DNA from: Panacagrimonas sp963975245
GTDB lineage: Bacteria; Pseudomonadota; Gammaproteobacteria; Nevskiales; Nevskiaceae
Direction of reading: 5' to 3'
Length of the DNA stretch: 64,000 nt
Assembly (NCBI GenBank): GCA_963975245.1
Contig: CAXBFJ010000004.1
Coordinates: 124,001 to 188,000, forward strand
Below, piece by piece: positions 49,138 to 57,258 of the stretch. The position numbers and the translations under genes are program-made. Position 1 is the stretch's first letter. Each line of letters begins with the position of its first letter. Under the pieces are notes generated by a model, which did not search any database, was not told where the DNA came from, and saw only the letters and a list, made by a program, of their open reading frames with translations.

Positions 49138-50949
49138 ATGCCCAGCTACCTGAGAAGAAGTTCGTTGATGATCCCGCTGCTCGCGGGATGTGCCCTGCTC
49201 GGCGCCTGCGGCGGCGGTGGTGGAGCCGACGCGCCGCCGACGAGCAGCACAACGTTGCGCATGTTGGGCAGCAGCATCAGCAGCGCCACCACCAACTTCA
49301 ATCTGCCAGACGTTCCGCGGCTTGGGATGCCGTTTGAATTGCAGAATGTTCCGGAAGAGGGCCTGGTTTTCGAGATCAGTTCCACGGGCCCCGCGATTGC
49401 CGATGCTCATATTTTTCAGCTCGATGCAACACGAGGCTCGCTTTCGCTGACTCTGGAACCTGGCACGGCGCTGGCACCGGGCACTTATCACCAGGACGTG
49501 GTGATGAAGGTCTGCCACGACGATGCCTGCCGGTTCCAGGTCGCAGGCAGTCCAGTCACCTTTCCGACCACCTACGATGTGCGCGGCAATGATCGGCTGG
49601 TGCTGGCCAGCATCGTCAATCCGTCTCAGGCGCAAGCTGCTCTTACTGATCTGAACGGACCTGTTGCCAGTGCCATCGTGCAGGTGAGCCATCCACCATC
49701 CGAAGGCTATACGGTGGAAGTGGATGCCTCAGATATGCGCAATTCGACTCTGGTCTCTACCGAAGTCGCCGATGCCGCGCCATTCAAGCGTGTGGACTTC
49801 CAGCTGGCCCGCCCCAGGGAAGCGGGTCAGGGGACGTTTTCCATCAAAGCCTCCGCCACCGCCTGTTTTGACACCTCGTGCAGGCGCGTGATTCCGACCG
49901 AGTCACTGCCCATAGCATTCAGCTACCGCGTCACAAGTTTCCCGGTGCTCGCCTCCACGAAACTGGAAATTCCGGCGGCTGAGATTCTGTGGGAGCCGCT
50001 GAGCGCGCGGATTCTTTACATTGAGGCCAAAGACCCATCCGATACCGAGGCTGATGATTTTCTGGATCTTGCTGCAATAGAACCGGTCACCGGGAGTGTC
50101 ACGCCCATGGCCTACCTGCCTTTTGAGCCGCGCTTGATGGCAATGACCTCGGACAGCCAGTATTTGTATGTGTCGCAGAGATTCACCCCGCTCATTCACC
50201 AGATTCGCATGTCTGACTACGCCCACACCGGCATCATTAATCTGGCCAGTGTTGCGGGCAATGCGGATATCTATGTCTCCTCCATGCTGACGAGCCCCGG
50301 ACCGGGAAGCGTGCTAGCGGTCAGAACCAGTGGCTCGCTACCGACGGTGCCTACCGATGCCGTGCGCCTTTTTGATGGCTTGGTCCAGCGGCCAACGATC
50401 CTGGAGGCCAAGAATGTAGGGGCCCTGACTTGGGACGGTGACGGCAGCAACCTGTATGGCATTGCCAGCGAGCGCAGCGGCGCGGACCCGCTCAGAGGCG
50501 CCGTCAAACTCGCCGTATCGGCCAACGGCCTGACGCTGGCAGATCAGTACGGCCGGATCGCGGCCCTGGCCGAGTCAAAGCTGCAGTTCAATCAGGATCG
50601 TCTGTTTGCTTCGGGCGGGCAGGTATTTGACCTGAACACGCGAACATCCCTTCCAGACCTGGGAAATTCCGAAACACGCGGCCTGAGCCTGGCCATTGAT
50701 GAGGACCTGGGCCGTGCGTTCTACCTGCAACATTCCTATAGCGACCTTGGCGGTTATTTGCGAATTACCGCCTACGATCTGGAGACGCTGGAAGACCTGG
50801 GCTCGGTGCTGGTGGAGGGCAGGTCTGGCCCCGGAAAGCTCATCCGCTGGGGGGATCGAGGCTTGGCTATTCTGGATCCCAAAGAATCGATCACGGTGCT
50901 TGAATCCGGGTTCGTGGACGGGAGCAGCTCGGATTTTGCTTCGAATTGA
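49138..50949 (+). CDS. Large outer-surface lipoprotein of unknown function
   Basis: A 603-residue lipoprotein: MPSYLRRSSLMIPLLAGCALLGAC with the lipobox LGAC followed by a poly-Gly run (GGGGG), the usual start of lipoproteins displayed on linkers. The N-terminal half has beta-rich repeats resembling Ig/BACON-like domains (VNPSQAQAALTDLNGPVASAIVQVSHPP; VDASDMRNSTLVSTE). The second half from about residue 280 looks like a beta-propeller or YVTN-type repeat domain (ILWEPLSARILYIEAKDPSD; DSQYLYVSQRFTPLIHQIRMSDY). It starts at an ATG with GGAGG 6 nt upstream. It is the only solid gene between the two rpoD-end repeats. Function unknown. Confidence 0.85.
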   Translation: MPSYLRRSSLMIPLLAGCALLGACGGGGGADAPPTSSTTLRMLGSSISSATTNFNLPDVPRLGMPFELQNVPEEGLVFEISSTGPAIADAHIFQLDATRGSLSLTLEPGTALAPGTYHQDVVMKVCHDDACRFQVAGSPVTFPTTYDVRGNDRLVLASIVNPSQAQAALTDLNGPVASAIVQVSHPPSEGYTVEVDASDMRNSTLVSTEVADAAPFKRVDFQLARPREAGQGTFSIKASATACFDTSCRRVIPTESLPIAFSYRVTSFPVLASTKLEIPAAEILWEPLSARILYIEAKDPSDTEADDFLDLAAIEPVTGSVTPMAYLPFEPRLMAMTSDSQYLYVSQRFTPLIHQIRMSDYAHTGIINLASVAGNADIYVSSMLTSPGPGSVLAVRTSGSLPTVPTDAVRLFDGLVQRPTILEAKNVGALTWDGDGSNLYGIASERSGADPLRGAVKLAVSANGLTLADQYGRIAALAESKLQFNQDRLFASGGQVFDLNTRTSLPDLGNSETRGLSLAIDEDLGRAFYLQHSYSDLGGYLRITAYDLETLEDLGSVLVEGRSGPGKLIRWGDRGLAILDPKESITVLESGFVDGSSSDFASN

Positions 50950-50987
50950 TACAGGCTCGCATTGCGTTACGGTGCCAGTTGCGACAT

Positions 50988-51036
50988 CCAATCCGCGCCA
51001 ACTATCTGCGCAGCTTCCTCGGCGACTAAGCCGCAC
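50988..51036 (+). repeat. Direct repeat copy 2: duplicated rpoD 3' end
   Basis: This copy would encode RANYLRSFLGD and a TAA stop at 51027-51029, but it has no open frame leading into it, so it is only a gene tail. It is followed after 27 bp by a second terminator like that of rpoD. The four differences from copy 1 include two codon changes and suggest the copies have diverged for some time. Confidence 0.93.
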
Positions 51037-51055
51037 TGCGCCGCGCTGAAACTGG

Positions 51056-51082
51056 AAAGGCCCCGATGTTTCGGGGCCTTTT
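51056..51082. terminator. Terminator after the second rpoD-end copy
   Basis: AAAGGCCCCGA (51056-51066) pairs with TCGGGGCCTTT around a TGTT loop, with a T run after it on the plus strand and an A run on the other side. It can serve both the plus strand and the lytic transglycosylase gene on the minus strand, whose stop is 12 bp away. Confidence 0.9.
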
Positions 51083-51094
51083 CTGTCGTGGGCT

Positions 51095-52159
51095 TCAGGC
51101 AGGCTGCGGCGGCAGACGCGCAGTGTTTCTGGCCAGGGTTTTTGCCCGGCTCTGTGCGGCGCTGTAGATCTGGCTTCTGACGGTGACTTTGCTCAGATAG
51201 GCCTGCGTTTCCATCGGCGTGTGCTCGGCCAGAATCTGTTTGAGTTCCGCCACATTCGCCGGCGTTCCGCGCAGCTTGAAGATGCGCAGAAGTTTGCTCG
51301 GCCCGACGTTATAGGCGGCAATGACCGCCGCCCGCCGCACCGCGTCGTTGGCAATTCTCTTGAAGTACACGCGATCCAGTTTTCGCAAGTAAGCCGCGCC
51401 CAGGAGGATATTGGTTCCGGGATCCCTGAGTTGTTTCAAGCTCGGAGCACCGGCCTTCTTGTAGACCGCCGGATAGGCTTCCTTGCCCGCGAACCTGGGG
51501 ACAATCTGCATCAGGCCGTGTGCGTTCATCGAACTGCTGGCGTTTTTCCTGAAGTGCGACTCGGTGTGAATAACGCCCAGGATCAAGGCCGCTGGCACGT
51601 CGAATTGTTCTGCGGCGCGATGAACATGTGGCAGAAAGCTTTCCAGCCTTTGCTGAGCATCCTTGGGGAGTCTGAGCTTCGCCAGCTCCGCTTGATTCAG
51701 CGAGTGGCTCACGCGCTTGTCTGGCAATTGAGCTTTTGTGATCTGCTCCTGAAAAAGCTCGGTGAACCGGATGCTGGACGGTTTTGTTTCGGCGACGGGG
51801 GGAAGGACTGACAGATATTGCGCCTGCGCCTTGCTCGCTTTCAGATGCTGTTCTGCGTGACCACCAGACATGACAAGACTGGAAACCTGCAGCATCAGGA
51901 CCGTAATGGCGGAGAAATACTTGTGCTGCCCGCGCAGCGCCTTCGACACGTCCGCAGGGCTCGCATACCCGTGCGTGACCAGAATCTTTCCGAGCCGCTC
52001 TCCGGTTACGGCTTGTTCCTGCATCGCAATGTCCAGCTGCCGCTGGCTGATCACGCCTCGCTTGAGCAGAAGTTGCCCCATGCGTGGGGTCTTGCCGCGC
52101 AACTGCGGTGCGCCGCGACCGCCCTTGAGATTCGCAGGCCCAATCGTGGAATCGAACAT
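51095..52159 (-). CDS. Membrane-bound lytic transglycosylase with an N-terminal MshEN (c-di-GMP-binding-like) domain
   Basis: A 354-residue fusion. Residues 26-49 and 55-78 are two 24-residue MshEN motifs, each opening R(L/M)G and ending in Gln (RMGQLLLKRGVISQRQ...Q49; RLGKILVTHGYASPAD...Q78), separated by exactly five residues; this spacing is the hallmark of the c-di-GMP-binding MshEN domain. One hydrophobic segment follows (about 81-98, FSAITVLMLQVSSLVM). The rest is an SLT-type lytic transglycosylase: ILGVIHTESHFRK with catalytic Glu200, AHGLMQIVPRFAG, and a C-terminal AAVIAAYNVGPSKLLRIF. Topology would be sensor inside, enzyme in the periplasm. The ATG is preceded by GGGGG. Confidence 0.85.
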   Translation of the reverse strand: MFDSTIGPANLKGGRGAPQLRGKTPRMGQLLLKRGVISQRQLDIAMQEQAVTGERLGKILVTHGYASPADVSKALRGQHKYFSAITVLMLQVSSLVMSGGHAEQHLKASKAQAQYLSVLPPVAETKPSSIRFTELFQEQITKAQLPDKRVSHSLNQAELAKLRLPKDAQQRLESFLPHVHRAAEQFDVPAALILGVIHTESHFRKNASSSMNAHGLMQIVPRFAGKEAYPAVYKKAGAPSLKQLRDPGTNILLGAAYLRKLDRVYFKRIANDAVRRAAVIAAYNVGPSKLLRIFKLRGTPANVAELKQILAEHTPMETQAYLSKVTVRSQIYSAAQSRAKTLARNTARLPPQPA

Positions 52160-52344
52160 AACAGCCCCCGACGCGAGTCATTATTGTTAACGAAGACTCA
52201 CATTTCTATCACCGATGTCTTCGGCCACAGGCAACGGGTCGGACGGGCGGTAGCAGCACCGGGATCAATGCGCCCTGGCGCGGACCCGATTCACACCTCA
52301 GATTCTTGCAAGGGTACGGCTGGATCTGCCTGTCATCAGGAGCT

Positions 52345-53166
52345 TCAACGAGGATCGGCTGGGCCTGCCTGCGCTTCAGGAAGCGCGGCTCGTTCCATGC
52401 TGGCATGCAGTTCCATCAGGCTGTCCTGACGCACTTCAATCAAGCCCCGGCGCGGGCGATCAAGATCAATGATGATGAAAACCAGTAGCACAATCAGCCC
52501 CACCATGACGTAAGCCACCGGCGAGGCCCGATGACCACTGACACCGGAGCCGTAACCGAGAATGCTGCCCGTCATCAGGAAGGTGATGTACAGCAGAATC
52601 AGCACGACTTCCGGCACATGCCGATTGAGCGCGGCATCGCGCGTGCCGAAAGCGTCAATGGTGTCGTTCAGTGATTGAATGAACAGACCGGTGGTCACCA
52701 TGCGATCGTCCAGCGCAACAGCCTGTCTGGCCAGTGTCCAGAGATCTGCCTGAAGCCGGGCGGCATCGGCAAGCATGGCCTCACGCTGTTCAGCGTGATC
52801 CAGGCTGATCTTTGCGGATGCCACTCGCATTGCGGTGTATTCCCGCAACTTTGCCTCCACGGCCTTGCCCATCTCACCCGGCAGCATCTGCGCTCGCAGC
52901 CAGCTGGTCCCGATGGCGTTGGCTTCGTCCACCACTGCCGCACTTCGGCTGTCATAACGTTGCAGGGCCAGCGAAAACGTGAAGCCGAGCAGCAGAGCGA
53001 GTACACCCAGAAGCGAGCCCTGGATGGCAGAAACCTGCCCTTTGGACATTTCGCTCTGGCGGCTGCCCTTGCCCAGTCGATAGCCCAATTCAATGCTCAG
53101 GAGCATGGAAACAAACAGGATCGAGGCGATCAGGATGCTCGGTTGGTCGTACATGAATTCTCTCAT
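52345..53166 (-). CDS. DUF4239 (bestrophin-like) membrane protein
   Basis: A 273-residue protein with hydrophobic segments near residues 10-28 (SILIASILFVSMLLSIELG), 50-72 (LLGVLALLLGFTFSLAL), and two close together around 190-240 (VVLILLYITFLMTGSILGYG; VAYVMVGLIVLLVFIIIDLDRPRRGLIEV). The sequence VDEANAIGTSWLRAQML and the ending DLDRPRRGLIEVRQDSLMEL are typical of DUF4239 proteins, called bestrophin-like; channel activity is not shown. GGAGG lies 10 nt before the ATG at 53166. Confidence 0.85.
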   Translation of the reverse strand: MREFMYDQPSILIASILFVSMLLSIELGYRLGKGSRQSEMSKGQVSAIQGSLLGVLALLLGFTFSLALQRYDSRSAAVVDEANAIGTSWLRAQMLPGEMGKAVEAKLREYTAMRVASAKISLDHAEQREAMLADAARLQADLWTLARQAVALDDRMVTTGLFIQSLNDTIDAFGTRDAALNRHVPEVVLILLYITFLMTGSILGYGSGVSGHRASPVAYVMVGLIVLLVFIIIDLDRPRRGLIEVRQDSLMELHASMERAALPEAQAGPADPR

Positions 53167-53291
53167 CTGAAGCGCCCCTCCAATGTTGGCCAAGGTACGC
53201 GAGACCGCTCGGGAAACGAGGCCCTGCGTAGCGCGCGGGCGCGGATATTAAGACCCTTTGTTCTAAATTGCAGCGCTTGTTTTTTCGGGGT

Positions 53292-55073
53292 TCAGCGATC
53301 CATTGCGGCCTGCGTCAAACGATCAATTTGCCGCGCATAGTCCTCCGGCTCGTAACTCGGTCGGGAGCAACGCCCTGCCGTGCAAACGAAGCCGGCGGGC
53401 CGCTTGAAATCAGGATAAGTGACGTCGGCATGCGGCAAGTCACCTTCACGCCGATCCAGCCACTCCACTCGCCGGTAACTCCCCTCAGAAGACCGGGCGA
53501 CCTGAAATAAAGCCCCGGCATTTTCATCGTCCTTGGCCCCGACGACGGTGAGATGAACCGGGTCCGTCCTGAGTTCGGTGTCCGCGAGCAAGATGCCGGC
53601 TTCCTCAAAAACCTGCTTCTGCGCAGCGACTGCGGCGAGAAACCGCATGGCATGCAGCGCCGAATCACGGTGCGCGGCCTTGCCCGAGTAATGGAAGAGC
53701 AAGTTGAACAGCCGCGCGGCAGCGATGTTCTCGGCCAGATGCGGTCGTGGCTGCAAGGGCACACCGGTCGGCATGATCTCCGTCACAAACCCCGCTTCAT
53801 CATCTCTGAAGGTCTTGCCGATAGCAGCCCCCAGTTCATCGGCAAGCTGCAGCCATTCGCGCTGTGCGGTCGCCGCGTAGAGACTCAGCGCGGCGCGGGC
53901 CGTGAACAGCGAGTCGCTCAAGTGCGGCGCTGCCTCACTGGTCTTTGAATGACGCATGAGGCCACCGCTTCCGCGGCGATTATTCAGCAACCAATTGGCG
54001 GCGCGCAGCGCATGGGCAAGGCTTTGCTCATCACCGCTGGCGAAATAGAGCGTGACCAGGGCTTCAACAGCCAGGGCATTGGCGTCGGCATATTGATGGC
54101 GGTCCACGCGCGGCATGCCGAGCTTTCGTCGTGCGGCGTCATCCAGGGCGAAGTAGGCCGCGGATTTTTCACCGGGATTGAGGTCCGCATCCTGGCTGAC
54201 ATAGAACGAACCCTCCGGGCTGCGCAGAAACCCGATCAGGTAGCGCTGGATATCTCGCGCGGCCTGCAGATATTTGGGATCTCCCAACTGGCGATAGGCC
54301 AACGCATACAGGCGCAGGTAGCCGGCCTGAACCCGCATGATTTTTTCGAAATGCGGGTTCTGCCAGTTTCCGCCTGTCGAATACTGGTAGACCCCGCCCC
54401 AGACAGGGTCAATCAGGGCCAGCGCTGCGTCCAGGGTCTTGATCGCCTTGGCGCGCTCACCCGGCACCGCAAGGTTCTGCAGTGAATACTCAACGCCATC
54501 GCGGTCCATGAACTTTTGCGCAATGCGCAACCCGCCCAGATCCGGATCAAAGCTCTGCTCGTGGCGGCGCAGCAGATAGGCTCTGCCAGAATCGGCCAAC
54601 CGCGACGGTCCCGCCTTCGGCGCAGGTGCCGCAGCAGAGCGCGCTTCAGGCGTGGGATCCTCCGCCACGGCGGTGAGCAACGCTGAGAATGGTCCCGGCC
54701 CGATAAATCCTGCGCGCTTGACCAGATCCTGCCCGTCGGGCGAAAGAAAAATCAGCGCGGGCCAGCCGTAATCACGGTAGCGATTGGCCAGCCCCGGGTC
54801 TGCATCGTGATCGACCTTGATCGCCACGAATTGCTCAGCCAGTTGCTTCTGGACCCCTGGCTGGCTGAAGGTCTTGTCCTGCATCACGTGACACCAATGA
54901 CACCAGACCGCCTCCAGATAGAGAAAAACTGGCTTTTTCTCTGCCTTGGCGCGAGCAAATGACGCCGCTGACCAATCGTTCCAGTCGGGACCGGACGTGT
55001 GTTCGGCGGCCTCAAGTGGGACCGCGCTGGCGATCAAGAGGGTAAGAACGCAAACCTGCTTTTTGATGCTCAC
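53292..55073 (-). CDS. Exported thioredoxin-fold DUF255 (YyaL/SSP411-like) protein
   Basis: A 593-residue protein. A signal peptide at the N-terminus (IKKQVCVLTLLIASAVPLEA) is followed by a thioredoxin-like DUF255 domain with the active site WCHWCHVM, then an alpha/alpha barrel resembling GlcNAc 2-epimerase/YyaL (WGGVYQYSTGGNWQNPHF; YVSQDADLNPGEK). The C-terminus carries the family's second cysteine pair (VCTAGRCSRPSYEPED). Most SSP411/YyaL proteins I know are cytoplasmic; export here would be unusual. The GTG at 55073 is preferred because it gives the signal peptide. Confidence 0.8.
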   Translation of the reverse strand: MSIKKQVCVLTLLIASAVPLEAAEHTSGPDWNDWSAASFARAKAEKKPVFLYLEAVWCHWCHVMQDKTFSQPGVQKQLAEQFVAIKVDHDADPGLANRYRDYGWPALIFLSPDGQDLVKRAGFIGPGPFSALLTAVAEDPTPEARSAAAPAPKAGPSRLADSGRAYLLRRHEQSFDPDLGGLRIAQKFMDRDGVEYSLQNLAVPGERAKAIKTLDAALALIDPVWGGVYQYSTGGNWQNPHFEKIMRVQAGYLRLYALAYRQLGDPKYLQAARDIQRYLIGFLRSPEGSFYVSQDADLNPGEKSAAYFALDDAARRKLGMPRVDRHQYADANALAVEALVTLYFASGDEQSLAHALRAANWLLNNRRGSGGLMRHSKTSEAAPHLSDSLFTARAALSLYAATAQREWLQLADELGAAIGKTFRDDEAGFVTEIMPTGVPLQPRPHLAENIAAARLFNLLFHYSGKAAHRDSALHAMRFLAAVAAQKQVFEEAGILLADTELRTDPVHLTVVGAKDDENAGALFQVARSSEGSYRRVEWLDRREGDLPHADVTYPDFKRPAGFVCTAGRCSRPSYEPEDYARQIDRLTQAAMDR

Positions 55074-55187
55074 GGGCAATCCGGGGCCACGGAAGTGAAC
55101 CAAAGATACGTCGCTACAGCGGAACGGGATTCGCCTCTGACTCCCGGTCATGCTAAATGTTGCAGATATAAAGAGACGGGAGAAATT

Positions 55188-55934
55188 GTGAAAACCTTAG
55201 CGATCTACAACGTCAAAGGCGGCGTTGGCAAAACGGCCTGCGCAGTCAACATGGCTTATTTTGCGGCGGCCAGCGGCCATCAGACGCTGCTCTGGGATCT
55301 GGATTCCCAGGGCGCTTCGAGTTGGTACATGCATGGCGAGCCCAGCACGACCAAGACGTCCAAGGTGCTGGAAGGCAAGTCGCCAGTGGGTCGCCTGCTT
55401 AAACCCACGCCGTATGAGCGCCTGAACCTAATCCCGGCCGAGTTCTCCTATCGCTACCTCGACATCATGCTCAAACAGGTCAAGCCTTCCGGCAAAGCGC
55501 TGAGCAAACTGCTTGGGCCGTTTTCCGAAGATCATGCGCTGGCTGTGCTGGATTGCCCGCCCAGCCTGTCGCACGTGGCAGACAATGTGTTCAATGCTGC
55601 CGATCTCGTTCTGGTGCCGGTGGTCCCAACCTGGCTCTCCCTGCGGGCCTTTGAGCAACTGCGCGGCTACTTCAAGGCGCAGGGTTTTGAGGCCAAGAAG
55701 CTGCGGCCGTTCTTCACCATGGCTGATCGCCGCCGCAGTCTGCATAAGGAATTGCTGGAAACGCCGCCACCCGTCATGAAACGCGCGATGCAGGCCGTGG
55801 TGCCCTATGCCTCAAGTGTGGAACGAATGGGCGAGCATCGGGCACCGGTCGCAGCCTTTGCACCGTCAGATGATCCGGCGCTGATTGCCTATGCAAAGCT
55901 GTGGCTGGAAACAGGGACGGCGCTGGGAATCTAG
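55188..55934 (+). CDS. ParA/MinD-family ATPase (orphan)
   Basis: A 248-residue P-loop ATPase with the deviant Walker A KGGVGKTA near residue 9, Walker A' in LLWDLDSQGASSWY, and Walker B in LAVLDCPPSL. KTLAIYNVKGGVGKT at the extreme N-terminus fits chromosomal or protein-positioning ParA-like proteins rather than plasmid ParA with its HTH. No ParB or parS-like repeat is next to it. GTG 55188 has GGGAG six nt upstream; the longer form seen in the frame is unsupported. Confidence 0.88.
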   Translation: MKTLAIYNVKGGVGKTACAVNMAYFAAASGHQTLLWDLDSQGASSWYMHGEPSTTKTSKVLEGKSPVGRLLKPTPYERLNLIPAEFSYRYLDIMLKQVKPSGKALSKLLGPFSEDHALAVLDCPPSLSHVADNVFNAADLVLVPVVPTWLSLRAFEQLRGYFKAQGFEAKKLRPFFTMADRRRSLHKELLETPPPVMKRAMQAVVPYASSVERMGEHRAPVAAFAPSDDPALIAYAKLWLETGTALGI

Positions 55935-56292
55935 CTTCTGCATTCGCTGCTTCGCGTTCTCCAGCAACTCATGCCCGCCACGCTTCAACCCCCCAACTGG
56001 GATGCGCAATCGCCGGCGTGCATCGGTGCAGGAGAATCGCCTGCCCACTGACTGCGAGGATCATGCGCGCGGGCGCCCATCACATTCTCGGATTCGAGCG
56101 CGAGTGATTAAAAAAAAAGATGGCGACGGCCTTCTGCATGGGCAGGCGCACGGCAAACAGCAACTGCCGGAAGATTTGCTGATCGGTTTTCCGCAGCATG
56201 GGGATCGCTGCGCAACCTTACCCAGCTTTTGCGCCTGATCTTTGGTCAGCGCCGCGTCACCCCATGGGCAACGGGGCGACATTGGATTTGTA
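55935..56292. other. 358-bp gap without a gene
   Basis: No reading frame here is convincing. It contains an A-tract at 56108-56117 and a hairpin GTCACCCC/GGGGCGAC with one mismatch (56256-56263 and 56273-56280), 13 bp downstream of the metallo-hydrolase stop, which may terminate that gene although no U-tract follows. Confidence 0.5.
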
Positions 56293-57258
56293 TCAGGCGC
56301 GCTGCTTCATTTTTGCCCGGAAATCCAGCCACGCCGCCAGACCCTGTGCGTTGAGGGCGATGTCATTGCCCAGCGCCTGCAACCAGTCGGTTGGGTCTCC
56401 GCTGTTGGCCTCGGCTTCCTGTACGGCAATGTCCTGCACGCCCTGCTCTAGCGCAGCGTTGCGCTGCTGCTGGTCCTCACAGTCTTCCCAGGCCAGCGCA
56501 AGCTTCTCGTGCTCGCTGACCAGCCGCTTGAGGTCCGCGCCCATGCTCGCAATATCGGTAATCTCAGCGTAGTGGGTCAGATAAATGGCACGCGGCTTGA
56601 GCGACAGCATGTGATCAATGGATGCCCGCAAAGCCGGCGGATCAAATTGCGTCGGCGTTGTGGTCGGAAAGATAAATTTCTGTTCGCCCTGATCCAGCTC
56701 ACGATACGAAAGACCAAAGGTGTCGCCGGAGAAAATGGCGGCGGCTGATTCGTCGTAGACAAACAGATGGTGTTTTGCGTGCCCGGGGCAATCGAAGAAC
56801 TTCAGGCTGCGCCCAGCCAGTGATACTTCGTTGCCGTCATCGGCCACGATGATGCGTTCACCGGGAATGGGAATGAGTTCGTCGTAATCCTTTCGCGCGG
56901 TTTCTTCACCGTAGACCGCGACCACTCCGGCCCAGAGTTTTGAGGTGTCCTGCATGTGCGGTGCACCGCGCGGATGCGCAACGAGTTTTGCATTGGGCAA
57001 CTTCTGCATCAGCAGGCCGGCGCCGCCGGCATGATCCAGGTGCACGTGCGTAAGAATCACGTAGTCCACCGCTTCCACCGTCAGGCCCAGATGTTCGAGT
57101 GCAGCGAGCATCAGCGGCACGGATTCAAAGGTGCCGGTGTCGACGAACGCCACACGGCCTTGTTCCACAATCAGATGGACGGCCGCCATTCGCGGGCGCA
57201 CGAAATCAGCATCCAGTGCATAGATGCCGTGATCAAAAGCCTGCAAATCAATGTTCAT
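56293..57258 (-). CDS. MBL-fold metallo-hydrolase
   Basis: A 321-residue soluble enzyme with the metal motif THVHLDHAGG near residue 72, HPRGAPHMQD further on, and FDCPGHAKHHLFVYD with an additional ligand. AIFSGDTFG supplies a bridging aspartate. The N-terminus MNIDLQAFDHGIYALDADF resembles glyoxalase-II/lactonase-type hydrolases. The C-terminal ~80 residues are helical and charged, longer than the core needs. The start overlaps the purK stop by 11 bp, so it may be translated with purEK. Substrate unknown. Confidence 0.85.
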   Translation of the reverse strand: MNIDLQAFDHGIYALDADFVRPRMAAVHLIVEQGRVAFVDTGTFESVPLMLAALEHLGLTVEAVDYVILTHVHLDHAGGAGLLMQKLPNAKLVAHPRGAPHMQDTSKLWAGVVAVYGEETARKDYDELIPIPGERIIVADDGNEVSLAGRSLKFFDCPGHAKHHLFVYDESAAAIFSGDTFGLSYRELDQGEQKFIFPTTTPTQFDPPALRASIDHMLSLKPRAIYLTHYAEITDIASMGADLKRLVSEHEKLALAWEDCEDQQQRNAALEQGVQDIAVQEAEANSGDPTDWLQALGNDIALNAQGLAAWLDFRAKMKQRA

